Below are positions 1-10,171 of a DNA stretch of 64,000 nucleotides, one piece after another. Location: contig NZ_AKJD01000063.1 in NCBI RefSeq assembly GCF_000282515.1, forward strand, positions 1 through 64,000, written 5' to 3'. The DNA comes from Pseudomonas sp. GM80. GTDB lineage: Bacteria > Pseudomonadota > Gammaproteobacteria > Pseudomonadales > Pseudomonadaceae. The notes below the pieces were generated by a model, which made no database searches, was not told where the DNA came from, and saw only the letters and a list, made by a program, of their open reading frames with translations. A program made the translations under genes and the position numbers. Positions within the stretch are counted from its first letter, which is position 1; each line of letters opens with the position of its first letter.

Positions 1-120
1 ATTTATCCCCGTTCGGCTGCGCAGCAGCCGTAAGACCTTCCTGTGCGGTGTATCGGATAAATCGCGTATCTGGCTTTTGGGGCTGCTGCGCAGCCCAACG
101 GGGATAAATCCCCTCGCCAC
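1..120. repeat. REP-like inverted repeat
   Basis: The arm at 1-29 (ATTTATCCCCGTT then GGCTGCGCAGCAGCC) returns inverted at 81-109. The outer parts pair almost perfectly around a spacer of about 50 bases. This is an extragenic palindrome pair of a different class from the CTGCCGCAGG family seen elsewhere in the window. It lies just downstream of gshA and may be cut by the window edge. Confidence 0.7.
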
Positions 121-156
121 AGGAACCTGTCAGCACACAATTTGTGTTCTGACAGA

Positions 157-1740
157 TCAGTTACTGATCGCCAGAATGCTCGCCTGATACGACCCGACAA
201 ACACATCAAAATCCCCCACCTCGTTCTGCTCCAGCTCAGCCTGCGCGGCCAGCGAAGTACGCGCCAGCTCCTCAAACTTCGCCTGCTCATCCGCCGCCAA
301 AGGCTCGCTACGGAAAAACTCCGCATGCGCCTGACTCTGACGCAACGAGAACTGCGCAAAGCTTTCCTTATGCTCAGCCATCGCCGCCAAAACCTGCGCG
401 GACGGCGTCAGGGACGGATCGCTGACTTTGGCCAGTTGCGCATCCAGTGCCTTGCTGTGCGCATCGCCGCCATGGCTCTGATCCAGCAACGCCGCCAGCG
501 GGGCGATTTGTTCGAGCAATTCTGCCGCCCAAGTCTTCATCTCGACCGGCTGACCGTCACGCTGCAATTGCAGGCCCGGGCGGCGACCTTCCTTGACCAC
601 GCTGAGGAGGTTCGACGTGGCGTTGCCGCACGAAGTGTTGGTCAGCAGCGGGCTATCGTTCAGCGCGCAGAACAGCAGGAACGCGTCGAGGAAGCGCGAC
701 TCGGTGAGGTCGATGCCCATCGGCAGGAACGGGTTGATGTCCAGACAACGCACTTCGACGTACTGAATGCCACGGGCCACCAGCGCCTGAATCGGCCGCT
801 CGCCGGTGTAGGTCACGCGTTTCGGGCGGATGTTGGAGTAGTACTCGTTTTCGATCTGCAGGATGTTGGTGTTGAGTTGCACCCACTCGCCATCCTTGTG
901 CGTGCCGACTTCAACGTACGGCGCGTACGGCGTGGCGACGGCTTTGCGCAGGCTGTCGGTGTAACTCGCCAGATCGTTGTAGCACGGCGTCAGACCGGCC
1001 TGGGCGTTGCTCTGATAACCGAGGTCGCTCATGCGCAGGCTGGTCGCGTACGGCAGATACAGGGTGTCCGGATCGAGCTGTTCCAGCTGATGCGAACGAC
1101 CACGCAGGAAACCGGCGTCCAGCGCTGGCGAGGCACCGAACAGGTACATCAGCAGCCAGCTGTAGCGACGGAAATTGCGGATCAGCGCGATGTAGGAAAC
1201 CGACTGGAAATCGCGATCCGTGCCGACAAACCCTTCGGTTTCACGCAGCAGCGGCCAGAGCTTTTCCGGCAGGGAAAAGTTGTAGTGAATCCCGGCAATG
1301 CACTGCATGGTCTTGCCGTAGCGCAGGGCCAGGCCCTTGCGGTAAACGTACTTGAGCTGACCGATGTTGGAGGTGCCGTAATAGGCGATCGGGATGTCTT
1401 CCTCAGCCGGCAACGGGCACGGCATCGATGGACTCCACAGGTACTCGTTGCCGAGTTTGCTGTAGGCAAAACGGTGAATCTTGTCCAGGCTCGCCAACGT
1501 ATCAGCCGGGTCGGGCAGGGCGGGCGTGATGAATTCCAGCAGCGACTCGGAGTAGTCGGTGGTGATCTGTTCGTTGGTCAGCGCGGAACCCAAGGCTTCG
1601 GGGTGCGGCGTTTGCGCCAGGCGACCTTCGCTGGTCACGCGCAGGCATTCACGTTCGATACCGTGCAGGCACTGCTCGAGCAGAGAGAGGTTAGCGCGCT
1701 CGCCGAGCAGAGCCAGGCGGCGGTTGAGAAGTTCGCTCAA
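157..1740 (-). CDS. gshA: Glutamate--cysteine ligase GshA
   Basis: Catalyses the first step of glutathione synthesis: ATP-dependent joining of L-glutamate and L-cysteine in the cytoplasm. The protein aligns along its whole length with proteobacterial GshA: an N-terminal GIERECLRV segment, then [16 protein letters not shown] and the [10 protein letters not shown] segment around residue 330. The open frame extends to a GTG at 1755, but I chose the TTG at 1740. It is preceded by AAGGA at a normal distance, while the GTG has no Shine-Dalgarno, and the TTG start gives the usual beginning ([12 protein letters not shown]) and about 527 residues. The gene stands alone between two repeat elements. Confidence 0.95.
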   Translation of the reverse strand: MSELLNRRLALLGERANLSLLEQCLHGIERECLRVTSEGRLAQTPHPEALGSALTNEQITTDYSESLLEFITPALPDPADTLASLDKIHRFAYSKLGNEYLWSPSMPCPLPAEEDIPIAYYGTSNIGQLKYVYRKGLALRYGKTMQCIAGIHYNFSLPEKLWPLLRETEGFVGTDRDFQSVSYIALIRNFRRYSWLLMYLFGASPALDAGFLRGRSHQLEQLDPDTLYLPYATSLRMSDLGYQSNAQAGLTPCYNDLASYTDSLRKAVATPYAPYVEVGTHKDGEWVQLNTNILQIENEYYSNIRPKRVTYTGERPIQALVARGIQYVEVRCLDINPFLPMGIDLTESRFLDAFLLFCALNDSPLLTNTSCGNATSNLLSVVKEGRRPGLQLQRDGQPVEMKTWAAELLEQIAPLAALLDQSHGGDAHSKALDAQLAKVSDPSLTPSAQVLAAMAEHKESFAQFSLRQSQAHAEFFRSEPLAADEQAKFEELARTSLAAQAELEQNEVGDFDVFVGSYQASILAISN

Positions 1741-1860
1741 TTTGGATTCCTTCACGCGTCAGTCGCCCCAATATGGGGGTGGGCAGGACGGTCTACAAGG
1801 GTGAAGTTAAAACTGGCGTTTTCGCCTGGTTTTTCTAACCGGTCAGCCGCACACATACCC

Positions 1861-1945
1861 TGTAGGAGCTGCCGAAGGCTGCGATCTTTTGATCTTGCTC
1901 TTGAAAAACAAAATCAAAAGATCGCAGCCTGCGGCAGCTCCTACA
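1861..1945. repeat. REPIN (REP pair, GCTGCGATC class)
   Basis: Starts TGTAGGAGCTGCCGAAGGCT and ends with the inverted copy GCAGCCTGCGGCAGCTCCTACA, with a short AT-rich middle that also pairs (TTTTGATC/GATCAAAA). First of nine such pairs in the window. It lies between gshA and its upstream neighbour. Confidence 0.85.
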
Positions 1946-1987
1946 GGATTCGTTGCGCCGAAATTAACTCAAAATGATGACCGGTAG

Positions 1988-2371
1988 CTACAGGACAGCG
2001 AACGTGCCTTGTGCTTTTGCGACCAGTTTGTCGCCCTGCATCACGTCGGCTTCGACCACCAACGTGCGGCGGCCCGGGTGGATGACCCGCGCCGTGCACA
2101 TGACCTCGCCGTCGGAAACGGCGCGGATGTAGTTGATCTTGCACTCGATGGTCGCGCTCTGCTGATCGAAGCCGTGAGTGCTGGAACAGGCCAGCCCCAT
2201 GGCGATGTCGACCAGACTGAACAGCGCGCCACCGTGCAATTTGCCGCCGCGATTGCGCAGTTGCGGTTCCAGCACCAGGGCGACTTGCGCCACCCCGGTT
2301 TCCAGGCTGTGCAGGCGGCAGCCCAACAGCTTGAAAAACGCGCTCTCGACGAGCCCGGCCGGAATTTCCAT
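1988..2371 (-). CDS. PaaI/YdiI-type hotdog thioesterase
   Basis: A 127-residue protein of the PaaI/4HBT acyl-CoA thioesterase group. Visible features are the N-terminal SAFFKLLG segment, LRNRGGKLHGGALFSLVDIA (the usual HGG..FSLVD helix motif) and a C-terminal hotdog strand ending GDKLVAKAQGTFAVL. It would cleave a thioester of CoA in the cytoplasm; the substrate cannot be read from sequence. Its ATG overlaps the tex stop codon by one base (TGATG), so the two are very likely co-translated. Confidence 0.85.
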   Translation of the reverse strand: MEIPAGLVESAFFKLLGCRLHSLETGVAQVALVLEPQLRNRGGKLHGGALFSLVDIAMGLACSSTHGFDQQSATIECKINYIRAVSDGEVMCTARVIHPGRRTLVVEADVMQGDKLVAKAQGTFAVL

Positions 2372-4695
2372 CAGCGTTTCTTCAACTGCTTGGCGTTGGC
2401 GAACAGCGAGGCCATCGCATTGTTCACTGGCGCGGCGGTGGCGGTTTCCTTGCGTGGTGCATTGTTCGAAGGCTGGCGCTGCGCCGAGCCCGGACGCGAG
2501 CCACGGGCACCGTCGATTTTCTCGCCCGGGGTGTCGCCCATGCGCATCGACAGGCCGACGCGTTTGCGTGGGATGTCGACTTCCATGACCTTCACTTTCA
2601 CCACGTCACCGGCCTTCACCGCTTCGCGTGGATCCTTGATGAATTTCTCCGAGAGCGCCGAGATGTGCACCAGACCGTCCTGATGCACACCGATGTCGAC
2701 GAAGGCACCGAACGCGGTCACGTTGGTGACCACGCCTTCGAGGATCATCCCCAGTTGCAGGTCTTTCAGATCTTCAACGCCTTCCTGGAACTCCGCTGTC
2801 TTGAACTCCGGACGCGGGTCGCGGCCCGGTTTTTCCAGCTCTTGCAGAATGTCGGTGACGGTTGGCAGACCAAAGGTCTCGTCGGTGAATTTCTTCGGAT
2901 CCAGACGCTTGAGGAACCCGGCGTCGCCGATCAGCGAGCGGATGTCGCGATCGGTTTCAGCGGCAATGCGCTGCACCAGCGGATAGGCTTCCGGGTGAAC
3001 CGCCGACGAATCCAGCGGGTTGTCGCCGTTCATCACGCGCAAGAAACCGGCCGCCTGTTCGAAGGTTTTTTCGCCCAGACGCGCGACTTTCTTCAGGGCT
3101 GCACGGGTTTTGAACGCGCCGTGCTCATCGCGGTGAGTCACGATGTTCTGCGCCAGCGTCGAGTTGAGGCCGGAGATACGCGCCAGCAGCGCCACCGAAG
3201 CGGTGTTTACATCAACGCCGACGGCGTTTACGCAGTCTTCAACTACTGCATCCAGACCGCGCGCCAGTTTCAGTTGCGAAACGTCGTGCTGGTACTGGCC
3301 GACACCGATGGATTTCGGATCGATTTTCACCAGCTCGGCCAATGGATCCTGCAGACGACGGGCGATGGACACGGCGCCACGGATCGATACGTCGAGATCC
3401 GGGAATTCCTTGGCCGCCAGTTCCGATGCCGAGTACACCGACGCGCCGGCCTCGGAAACCATGACCTTGGTCATCTTCATCGCCGGGTATTTTTTGATCA
3501 GTTCGATCGCCAGTTTGTCGGTCTCGCGGCTGGCGGTGCCGTTGCCGATGGCGATCAGGTCAACCGAGTGCTTGGCGCACAGGGCGGCCAGGATGGCGAT
3601 GGTCTGATCCCACTTGTTGTGCGGCACGTGCGGGTAAACCGTGGCGTGATCAAGCAGCTTGCCGGTGGAGTCGACCACGGCCACCTTGCAACCGGTACGC
3701 AGGCCCGGGTCGAGGCCCAGAGTAGCGCGCGGGCCGGCCGGAGCGGCCAGTAGCAAGTCGTGCAGGTTGTGGGCGAACACGTTGATCGCCTCGGTTTCGG
3801 CGCCGTCACGCAGTTCGCCGAGCAGGTCGGTTTCCAGGTGCGTGTAGAGCTTGACCTTCCACGTCCAGCGCACCACTTCGCCGAGCCATTTGTCGGCCGG
3901 ACGGTTCTGGTTCTGGATATTGAATTGCTGGCCGATCATGCCTTCGCACGGGTGCATGGTGCCCGGCAGCTCGTCGCCGACTTTCAGCGCGGAGCTGAGG
4001 ATACCTTCGTTGCGGCCACGGAAAATCGCCAGCGCGCGGTGCGACGGCATGCTTTTCAGTGGTTCGTCGTGTTCGAAGTAGTCGCGGAACTTGGCGCCTT
4101 CCTCTTCTTTGCCGGCGATAACGCGGGCACTGAGGGTGGCTTCCTGTTTCAGGTAGTTACGCAGTTTTTCCAGCAGGCTGGCGTCTTCGGCGAAACGTTC
4201 CATGAGGATGTATTTGGCGCCTTCGAGGGCAGCCTTGACATCGGCCACGCCTTTTTCGGCATCGACGAAGCGTGCGGCTTCGGTTTCCGGGGCCAGGTTC
4301 GGGTCGTTGAACAGACCGTCCGCGAGGTCGCCGAGGCCGGCTTCCAGGGCGATCTGGCCCTTGGTGCGGCGCTTCTGCTTGTACGGCAGGTACAAGTCTT
4401 CGAGGCGGGTTTTGGTGTCGGCAAGCTTGATGTCGCGCTCAAGCTGCGGGGTGAGTTTGCCTTGCTCTTCGATGCTGGCGAGGATGCTGATGCGCCGTTC
4501 GTCGAGTTCTCGCAGGTAGCGCAGGCGCTCTTCCAGATGACGCAACTGGGTGTCATCGAGGCTGCCGGTGACTTCTTTCCGGTAACGGGCGATGAAGGGA
4601 ACGGTTGAGCCTTCATCGAGTAGCGCGACGGCCGCTTCGACCTGTTGTGGGCGTACGCCGAGTTCCTCGGCGATGCGGCTGTTGATGCTGTCCAT
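2371..4695 (-). CDS. tex: Tex family RNA-binding transcription accessory protein
   Basis: Full-length Tex (774 residues). It has an N-terminal helix-rich region ([17 protein letters not shown]), a YqgF-like RNase H fold ([18 protein letters not shown]), helix-hairpin-helix repeats (the [15 protein letters not shown] region) and a C-terminal S1 domain ([20 protein letters not shown]). Tex binds nucleic acid and influences transcription; the exact role is not settled. The open frame continues to 4905, but the ATG at 4695 is chosen: AGGTGG lies just upstream and the length matches the family. The tail is low-complexity and basic. Transcribed with the downstream thioesterase. Confidence 0.95.
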   Translation of the reverse strand: MDSINSRIAEELGVRPQQVEAAVALLDEGSTVPFIARYRKEVTGSLDDTQLRHLEERLRYLRELDERRISILASIEEQGKLTPQLERDIKLADTKTRLEDLYLPYKQKRRTKGQIALEAGLGDLADGLFNDPNLAPETEAARFVDAEKGVADVKAALEGAKYILMERFAEDASLLEKLRNYLKQEATLSARVIAGKEEEGAKFRDYFEHDEPLKSMPSHRALAIFRGRNEGILSSALKVGDELPGTMHPCEGMIGQQFNIQNQNRPADKWLGEVVRWTWKVKLYTHLETDLLGELRDGAETEAINVFAHNLHDLLLAAPAGPRATLGLDPGLRTGCKVAVVDSTGKLLDHATVYPHVPHNKWDQTIAILAALCAKHSVDLIAIGNGTASRETDKLAIELIKKYPAMKMTKVMVSEAGASVYSASELAAKEFPDLDVSIRGAVSIARRLQDPLAELVKIDPKSIGVGQYQHDVSQLKLARGLDAVVEDCVNAVGVDVNTASVALLARISGLNSTLAQNIVTHRDEHGAFKTRAALKKVARLGEKTFEQAAGFLRVMNGDNPLDSSAVHPEAYPLVQRIAAETDRDIRSLIGDAGFLKRLDPKKFTDETFGLPTVTDILQELEKPGRDPRPEFKTAEFQEGVEDLKDLQLGMILEGVVTNVTAFGAFVDIGVHQDGLVHISALSEKFIKDPREAVKAGDVVKVKVMEVDIPRKRVGLSMRMGDTPGEKIDGARGSRPGSAQRQPSNNAPRKETATAAPVNNAMASLFANAKQLKKR

Positions 4696-4903
4696 AAAAC
4701 CACCTGACATATTGTGAAAGCAGGCTCGCAGGCACGGAAATAAAGGCCCGGAGTCTGGTTGAGCGGCATGAAGATGGCCGCTGCCTGGGTCAAAAGGCAC
4801 CCCATTGACCCGTGAAATCGAACAATTACTGCGGTTGCCATGAAAAAAACCGGCTGCCACCTGCGGTAACGATTCAGACGTTGCCTGGCACAAAACGCCG
4901 CGC

Positions 4904-4909
4904 ATTATA
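4904..4909 (-). promoter_or_regulatory. Possible -10 element for tex
   Basis: The minus strand reads TATAAT about 210 bases upstream of the tex start, inside the 360-base divergent gap between tex and ompR (4696-5055). No convincing -35 sits at 17 bases, so this is only a candidate. I see no other gene or RNA in the gap; a camouflage frame from 4987 is the shadow of ompR. Confidence 0.3.
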
Positions 4910-5055
4910 ACCAGCGTTCTGTCATTCGGGGGCGTTGCAGTCTGTAGGCATAAACCCCGGTTTTCTGGCAGTGAAGGAAAAATCTGCTAACAATGCACAC
5001 GGTGCGTATAACGGCAGCTACGCCATAATGCGCGCCGAGCTAAAAGGAGCATCCA

Positions 5056-5796
5056 ATGAGCAGCACTGCACAAACTGCTGAAGGCGAAAAAATTCTTATC
5101 GTTGATGACGATCCGGGGCTGAGCAGCCTGCTGGAACGTTTCTTCGTCAGCAAGGGCTACCGCGCCCGTACCGTTCCGAACACCGAGCAGATGGATCGTC
5201 TGTTGTCGCGTGAGGTGTTCAATCTGGTCGTACTCGACCTGATGCTGCCGGGCGAAGACGGCCTGACCGCTTGCCGCCGTCTGCGCGCCGCGAACAATCA
5301 GATCCCGATCATCATGCTCACCGCCAAGGGCGATGAGATCAGCCGCATCAAGGGCCTGGAACTGGGCGCCGATGACTATCTGGCCAAGCCGTTCAACCCG
5401 GACGAGCTGATGGCCCGGGTCAAAGCCGTTCTGCGCCGTCAGGCCGCACCGGTGCCGGGCGCGCCGGGGAGCGAAGACGAAAACGTCACCTTCGGTGATT
5501 ACGTGTTGTCGCTGGCCACCCGCGAACTGAAGCGCGGCGACGAAGTGCACATGCTCACCACTGGTGAGTTTGCGGTACTCAAGGCCCTGGTGATGAACGC
5601 GCGTCAGCCGCTGACCCGCGACAAGCTGATGAACCTGGCCCGTGGCCGCGAATGGGATGCCCTCGAGCGTTCCATCGACGTGCAGATCTCGCGTCTGCGC
5701 CGGATGATCGAACCCGATCCATCCAAGCCGCGCTACATCCAGACTGTCTGGGGCGTGGGCTACGTGTTCGTACCGGATGGCGCCGCCACCAAGTGA
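5056..5796 (+). CDS. ompR: Two-component response regulator OmpR
   Basis: 246-residue OmpR/PhoB-type regulator. The receiver domain (residues about 12-125) has the acidic triad in ILIVDDDPGL, phospho-acceptor Asp61 in VVLDLMLPG, and LTAKG and AKPFNP for the Thr and Lys. A winged-helix DNA-binding domain follows, ending YIQTVWGVGYVFVP. It is the partner of the sensor kinase downstream and should control envelope or osmotic-stress genes. AAAGGAG precedes the ATG at ideal spacing. The gap to envZ is 112 bases and contains a repeat. Confidence 0.95.
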   Translation: MSSTAQTAEGEKILIVDDDPGLSSLLERFFVSKGYRARTVPNTEQMDRLLSREVFNLVVLDLMLPGEDGLTACRRLRAANNQIPIIMLTAKGDEISRIKGLELGADDYLAKPFNPDELMARVKAVLRRQAAPVPGAPGSEDENVTFGDYVLSLATRELKRGDEVHMLTTGEFAVLKALVMNARQPLTRDKLMNLARGREWDALERSIDVQISRLRRMIEPDPSKPRYIQTVWGVGYVFVPDGAATK

Positions 5797-5805
5797 TCGG
5801 CGATT

Positions 5806-5895
5806 TGTAGGAGCGGGTCTGTGGGCCGGGTTGAATGACCTGCCCCGCAGACTCGCAATCCGCAATATGCGAGCATTGCTCGCTCCTGCAAGTGT
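5806..5895. repeat. Extragenic inverted repeat (GGAGCG class)
   Basis: TTGTAGGAGCG at the left and CGCTCCTGCAA at the right form an imperfect inverted repeat between ompR and envZ. It is another Pseudomonas-type extragenic palindrome, distinct from the GCTGCGATC class. It sits inside the presumed ompR-envZ transcript. Confidence 0.55.
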
Positions 5896-5908
5896 GTAGC
5901 GGTTATTC

Positions 5909-7222
5909 ATGAAAACCCCCGTCTGGTTCCCCCAAAGCTTTTTCTCCCGCACCCTCTGGCTGGTGCTCATCGTCGTGCTGTTTTCCAAGGCGCTGACCCT
6001 GGTTTATCTGTTGATGAACGAAGACGTGCTGGTGGATCGCCAATACAGCCACGGCGTCGCCCTGACGCTGCGCGCCTATTGGGCCGCTGACGAAGAAAAC
6101 CGCGCGAAGATTGCCGATGCCGCGACCCTGATCCGCGTGGTCGGTGCCGGTGTGCCGGAAGGCGAACAGCACTGGCCGTATAGCGAAATCTATCAGCGGC
6201 AGATGCAGGCGGAGCTGGGTGCCGACACCGAAGTGCGTTTGCGCATGCATTCGCCGCCAGCGCTGTGGGTCCGCGCGCCGAGCCTCGGTGATGGCTGGCT
6301 GAAAGTGCCGTTGTATCCGCATCCATTGCGCGGCCAGAAAATCTGGAACGTGCTCGGCTGGTTCCTCGCCATCGGCTTGCTGTCGACGGCGTCGGCATGG
6401 ATTTTCGTCAGCCAGCTCAACCAGCCGTTGAAGCGTCTGGTGTTTGCCGCCCGGCAACTCGGTCAGGGCCGCAGTGTGCGTCTGCCGATCAGCGATACGC
6501 CGAGCGAAATGACCGAGGTGTATCGCGCGTTCAACCAGATGGCCGAAGACGTCGAGCAGGCCGGCCGCGAGCGCGAGTTGATGCTGGCGGGGGTTTCCCA
6601 CGACTTGCGCACGCCGTTGACCCGCTTGCGGCTGTCGCTGGAACTGATGGGCGATCGCAACGACCTGACTGACGACATGGTGCGTGACATCGAGGACATG
6701 GACGCAATTCTCGACCAGTTCCTCGCATTTATTCGCGATGGTCGTGACGAGTCGGTGGAAGAGGTCGATCTTACGGATCTGGTGCGCGAAGTGGCTGCGC
6801 CGTACAACCAGAATGAAGAGAAGGTGCATTTACGTCTGGAGCCGATCCAGCCGTTTCCGTTGCGTCGCGTATCGATGAAACGCTTGCTGAACAATCTGAT
6901 CGGCAACGCCTTGAACCATGCGGGCGGTAGCGTTGAAGTTGCGGCGTATGTGTCCGGCGACGTCAGCGCGCCGTACGTGGTGTTGAGCGTGATGGACCGG
7001 GGGGCGGGGATTGATCCTTCGGAGCTTGAGGCGATCTTCAACCCGTTTACTCGTGGTGATCGTGCGCGAGGCGGGAAGGGCACAGGGTTGGGCTTGGCGA
7101 TCGTGAAGCGGATTGCTTCGATGCACGGCGGCAATGTTGAGCTGCGTAATCGTTCCGGCGGTGGGCTGGAGGCGCGGGTAAGGTTGCCGTTGGGGTTGAT
7201 GCTGCCTCGGGATGCCGTTTAA
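5909..7222 (+). CDS. envZ: Sensor histidine kinase EnvZ
   Basis: 437-residue inner-membrane sensor kinase. An N-terminal membrane helix (about residues 14-32), a periplasmic loop and a second helix (about 145-170) are followed by a HAMP segment (LNQPLKRLVFAARQLG), the H-box GVSHDLRTPLTRLRLS with phospho-acceptor His231, an N-box (NNLIGNALNHAGG) and G-boxes (DRGAGI, GKGTGLGLAIVKRI). It would phosphorylate or dephosphorylate OmpR encoded just upstream. The protein is complete and ends before a repeat. Confidence 0.93.
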   Translation: MKTPVWFPQSFFSRTLWLVLIVVLFSKALTLVYLLMNEDVLVDRQYSHGVALTLRAYWAADEENRAKIADAATLIRVVGAGVPEGEQHWPYSEIYQRQMQAELGADTEVRLRMHSPPALWVRAPSLGDGWLKVPLYPHPLRGQKIWNVLGWFLAIGLLSTASAWIFVSQLNQPLKRLVFAARQLGQGRSVRLPISDTPSEMTEVYRAFNQMAEDVEQAGRERELMLAGVSHDLRTPLTRLRLSLELMGDRNDLTDDMVRDIEDMDAILDQFLAFIRDGRDESVEEVDLTDLVREVAAPYNQNEEKVHLRLEPIQPFPLRRVSMKRLLNNLIGNALNHAGGSVEVAAYVSGDVSAPYVVLSVMDRGAGIDPSELEAIFNPFTRGDRARGGKGTGLGLAIVKRIASMHGGNVELRNRSGGGLEARVRLPLGLMLPRDAV

Positions 7223-7232
7223 CGGCTGAAAA

Positions 7233-7309
7233 AAAGATCGCAGCCTGCGGCAGCTCCTACAGGAAACATATTCCCATGTAGGAGCTGCCGCAGGCTGCGA
7301 TCTTTTGCT
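7233..7309. repeat. REPIN (GCTGCGATC class)
   Basis: AGATCGCAGCCTGCGGCAGC pairs with the inverted copy GCTGCCGCAGGCTGCGATCT. It lies in the convergent gap between envZ and rimK, leaving almost no other sequence between the two stop codons, so it may also act as a two-way transcription or mRNA boundary. Confidence 0.85.
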
Positions 7310-7310
7310 T

Positions 7311-8216
7311 TTAGCCTTTGCCTTTGGTGCGCGTCATATTCGGCCCGCCATTCTTTTCCAGATGCTCAATGATGATCCCCGCCACATTCTTCCCTGTGGT
7401 GGTTTCGATCCCTTCCAGCCCCGGCGAGGAGTTCACTTCCATCACCAGCGGCCCGTGATTGGAACGCAGGATATCCACGCCCGCCACCGACAACCCCATG
7501 ACCTTCGCTGCACGCAACGCCGTCATGCGTTCCTCCGGCGTAATCTTGATCAGGCTGGCGCTGCCGCCACGGTGCAGGTTGGAGCGGAACTCCCCCGGTT
7601 TCGCCTGCCGCTTCATCGCCGCGATGACTTTGTCACCCACCACAAAGCAACGAATATCCGCGCCGCCGGCTTCCTTGATGTATTCCTGAACCATGATGTT
7701 CTGCTTTAGGCCCATGAATGCCTCGATCACCGATTCGGCCGCGGTCGCGGTTTCGCACAACACCACACCGATGCCCTGGGTGCCTTCCAGCACCTTGATC
7801 ACCAGCGGCGCGCCGTTGACCATGTCGATCAGGTCGGGAATGTCATCCGGCGAGTGCGCAAACCCGGTGACCGGCAAACCGATGCCGCGACGCGAAAGCA
7901 ATTGCAGCGAACGCAATTTGTCCCGCGAACGGGCAATCGCCACCGATTCGTTGAGCGGGAACACCCCCATCATTTCAAACTGACGCAACACAGCGCAGCC
8001 ATAGAACGTCACCGACGCGCCGATGCGCGGGATCACCGCGTCGAAGCCTTCCAGCGGTTTGCCGCGATAGTGGATCTGCGGCTTGTGGCTGGCGATGTTC
8101 ATGTAGGCGCGCAAGGTGTCGATCACTACCATTTCATGCCCGCGCTCGGTTCCGGCTTCGACCAGACGGCGGGTGGAATACAGACGCGGGTTCCGCGACA
8201 GCACAGCGATCTTCAT
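7311..8216 (-). CDS. rimK: Ribosomal protein S6 glutamate ligase RimK
   Basis: 301-residue ATP-grasp ligase that adds glutamate residues to the C-terminus of ribosomal protein S6. Family features: [18 protein letters not shown] start, the ATP-binding loop [15 protein letters not shown], the [13 protein letters not shown] strand, and the metal-binding [13 protein letters not shown] end. The ATG overlaps the rimB stop codon (ATGA), so translation is coupled. In P. fluorescens the rimABK operon is known to alter the ribosome and proteome under cyclic-di-GMP control. The gene order here is the same. Confidence 0.95.
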   Translation of the reverse strand: MKIAVLSRNPRLYSTRRLVEAGTERGHEMVVIDTLRAYMNIASHKPQIHYRGKPLEGFDAVIPRIGASVTFYGCAVLRQFEMMGVFPLNESVAIARSRDKLRSLQLLSRRGIGLPVTGFAHSPDDIPDLIDMVNGAPLVIKVLEGTQGIGVVLCETATAAESVIEAFMGLKQNIMVQEYIKEAGGADIRCFVVGDKVIAAMKRQAKPGEFRSNLHRGGSASLIKITPEERMTALRAAKVMGLSVAGVDILRSNHGPLVMEVNSSPGLEGIETTTGKNVAGIIIEHLEKNGGPNMTRTKGKG

Positions 8217-8701
8217 GCAACACCTGTGGAGGAGGTAGATACCGGGAACACCGGCTTGTCTTGTACATATTTGATGCCCGGATTGACCACCAACTGGCCA
8301 TCGATCAGGGCTTTGGAACCGAGCAGCAGGCGATAACGCATGGACTTGCGGCAGGCGAGGGTGAACTCGACCGGCCAGACCCGATCACCGAGGGCCAGGG
8401 TGGTGCTGATCACATAACGCACCTGCGCATGGCCGTTGGAGCTTTTAATGGTTTTGCGCGTGACCAGCGGTGCTTCACAACGCCGATGACGCAACTGCAC
8501 CACCGTGCCCAGGTGGGCGGTAAAGCGCACCCACTTCTCGCCGTTGCGTTCGAACGGCTCGATGTCGGTGGCGTGCAGGCTGGAGGTGCTGGCACCGGTG
8601 TCGATTTTCGCCCGCAGGCCCGCGACTCCCAAATCCGGGAGCGCCACCCACTCGCGCAGACCGACAACGGTCAAATGGTCAAATGTCTTCAATAGGAGCA
8701 A
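8213..8701 (-). CDS. rimB: RimB, retropepsin-like (DUF785/Zn_protease) protein
   Basis: 162-residue protein of the family often labelled ATP-dependent zinc protease. The aspartic-protease-like signature [14 protein letters not shown] is present near residue 32, followed by RKTIKSSNG and [10 protein letters not shown]. It is encoded between rimA and rimK, with a 4-base overlap to rimK and 7 bases from the rimA stop. In P. fluorescens RimB is described as a partner acting on S6 modification by RimK. A purely catalytic role is not proven by sequence. Confidence 0.88.
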   Translation of the reverse strand: MLLLKTFDHLTVVGLREWVALPDLGVAGLRAKIDTGASTSSLHATDIEPFERNGEKWVRFTAHLGTVVQLRHRRCEAPLVTRKTIKSSNGHAQVRYVISTTLALGDRVWPVEFTLACRKSMRYRLLLGSKALIDGQLVVNPGIKYVQDKPVFPVSTSSTGVA

Positions 8702-8708
8702 CCAACGA

Positions 8709-9488
8709 TTAACGCTTCCAGGCCTCAGGTGTGACCTGGGCCAACGCTTTGAATGCAGGTCTGGCGAACCAGTAGCCCTGCATCAGAAATATTCCACAGT
8801 CCGCCAGGAAGTCCCGTTCACCGGCGCTCTCAATGCCTTCGGCAATGACTGTAACGTCCAACTCCGCACAGATTGTGACAATCCCCCGAACGATCGCCTG
8901 ACGAACACGGTCTTGATCGACATCGCGGATCAGCGCCATGTCGAGTTTGATCAGGTCCGGTTGGAAATCAGCCAGCAGATTGAGCCCCGAATAACCGGCA
9001 CCGAAATCATCGATGGCGGTCTTGAAGCCGAATTCGCGGTATTCACGCAGAATATTGGTCAAATGGCGATAGTTATCTACGTGCTCGCTTTCCAGGGTTT
9101 CGAAAATCAATCGGTTGATCGGGAAATGGTGTTTTTTTGCCGCTTCGAGCGTACTGCGAATGCATAACTCTGGACGATAGACGGCGTTGGGCATGAAGTT
9201 GATCGACAAGTGTGTCTGCATATTTAGATTGGCCGCGCCTTCGATGGCACGGGTGCGGCAGAGCTGGTCGAAGCGGTAGCGGTTTTCTTCTGTTACTTGA
9301 TCCAACACCGTCAATGCGCCTTCTCCGGCAGCGCCACGGACCAGCGCTTCATGGGCGAAAATCGACTGATCGCGCAGATCCACGATCGGTTGATAAGCGA
9401 AGGAAAAATCGAAGCCCAAGGGTTCGCTTTGCTGACACCCTTGGCAACCGGCCTTGGGTGAGGTTAATGAAGACGGAAATTTAGTCAC
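8709..9488 (-). CDS. rimA: RimA, EAL-domain cyclic-di-GMP phosphodiesterase
   Basis: Single EAL domain, about 259 residues. The catalytic motifs look intact: AHEALVRG (EAL variant), INFMPN, FETLESE, IDDFGAGYSGL, LIKLDM, VIAEGIES and the late MQGYWFARP. It should hydrolyse cyclic-di-GMP and, as first gene of the rim operon, link that signal to ribosome modification. The frame extends to a GTG at 9524, but the GTG at 9488 is preferred because GGAG lies upstream. There is no membrane segment or sensor domain. A CxxC-like CQGCQ lies near the N-terminus. Confidence 0.87.
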   Translation of the reverse strand: MTKFPSSLTSPKAGCQGCQQSEPLGFDFSFAYQPIVDLRDQSIFAHEALVRGAAGEGALTVLDQVTEENRYRFDQLCRTRAIEGAANLNMQTHLSINFMPNAVYRPELCIRSTLEAAKKHHFPINRLIFETLESEHVDNYRHLTNILREYREFGFKTAIDDFGAGYSGLNLLADFQPDLIKLDMALIRDVDQDRVRQAIVRGIVTICAELDVTVIAEGIESAGERDFLADCGIFLMQGYWFARPAFKALAQVTPEAWKR

Positions 9489-9604
9489 TCGATCACTCCA
9501 TGCCGATGAACCGGCCCAGATCACAGTTTATCTGGAGGGCGGAGTTGTTGCGCCCGACAGAAACGGTAGTAGAGTTCCGACTACTGGCTGAACGAGGAAT
9601 TCAT

Positions 9605-10012
9605 ATGGCTCAAAAAAGCGAAGAGGACGACAAGGTCCGTCTCGACAAATGGCTGTGGGCCGCGCGCTTTTACAAAACCCGCGCCTTGGCCAAAACGGCG
9701 ATCGAGAGTGGCAAGGTGCATTGTCGAGGTGATCGCTGCAAGCCTGGCAAAGAGCCACGCATTGGCGATGAGTTCGAGATTCGTACCGGCTTTGAGGTGC
9801 GCACGGTGAGGGTTGAGGCGCTGTCGATCGTGCGACGTGGCGCACCCGAAGCGCAGACGTTGTACGTGGAGACTGACGAGAGTGTCACCAAACGTGAAGC
9901 GGCGGCGGCAATGCGCAAGGCCGGGGCGTTGGGGGTGAGTACCGACGGCAAGCCGAGCAAGAAACAGCGGCGGGATTTGTTCAAGTTTCGCGGCAGCAGC
10001 AACGACGAGTAA
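9605..10012 (+). CDS. hslR: Hsp15, heat-shock S4-domain RNA-binding protein
   Basis: 135 residues. The S4 RNA-binding domain occupies the first half (VRLDKWLWAARFYKTRALA, then KVHCRGDRCKPG) and a basic tail follows (KPSKKQRRDLFKFR). Hsp15 binds 50S subunits carrying stalled nascent chains and helps recycle them. Start at 9605 is chosen over the upstream frame because GAGG precedes it and the family begins here. It is divergent from rimA. hslO lies further along, as in many gammaproteobacteria, but is separated here by the PAP2 gene. Confidence 0.93.
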   Translation: MAQKSEEDDKVRLDKWLWAARFYKTRALAKTAIESGKVHCRGDRCKPGKEPRIGDEFEIRTGFEVRTVRVEALSIVRRGAPEAQTLYVETDESVTKREAAAAMRKAGALGVSTDGKPSKKQRRDLFKFRGSSNDE

Positions 10013-10044
10013 AGACGGTATTTTTGTGTTGCTGGTGCTGATGC

Positions 10045-10139
10045 CATCGCGGGCAAGCCCGCTCCCACAGGTTTCTCAGGTGTTCACATGATTTGTGTTC
10101 GCTGAAAATCATTGTGGGAGCGTGGCTTGCCCGCGATCG
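10045..10139. repeat. Extragenic inverted repeat (GCGGGCAAGCC class)
   Basis: CATCGCGGGCAAGCCCGCTC at the left and GGCTTGCCCGCGATCG at the right, with TCCCACAG/TGTGGGA flanks, form a wide inverted repeat after hslR. This is a second, well-known Pseudomonas extragenic palindrome class. Confidence 0.75.
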
Positions 10140-10171
10140 AGTGCGCAGCACTCGCCATGGACGACGCGGTA

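Noticed and set aside
142-1977. 611-codon plus-strand frame opposite gshA
   Set aside because: The minus strand encodes a complete GshA; the plus frame has no motif and is rich in Arg and Val as expected of a shadow.
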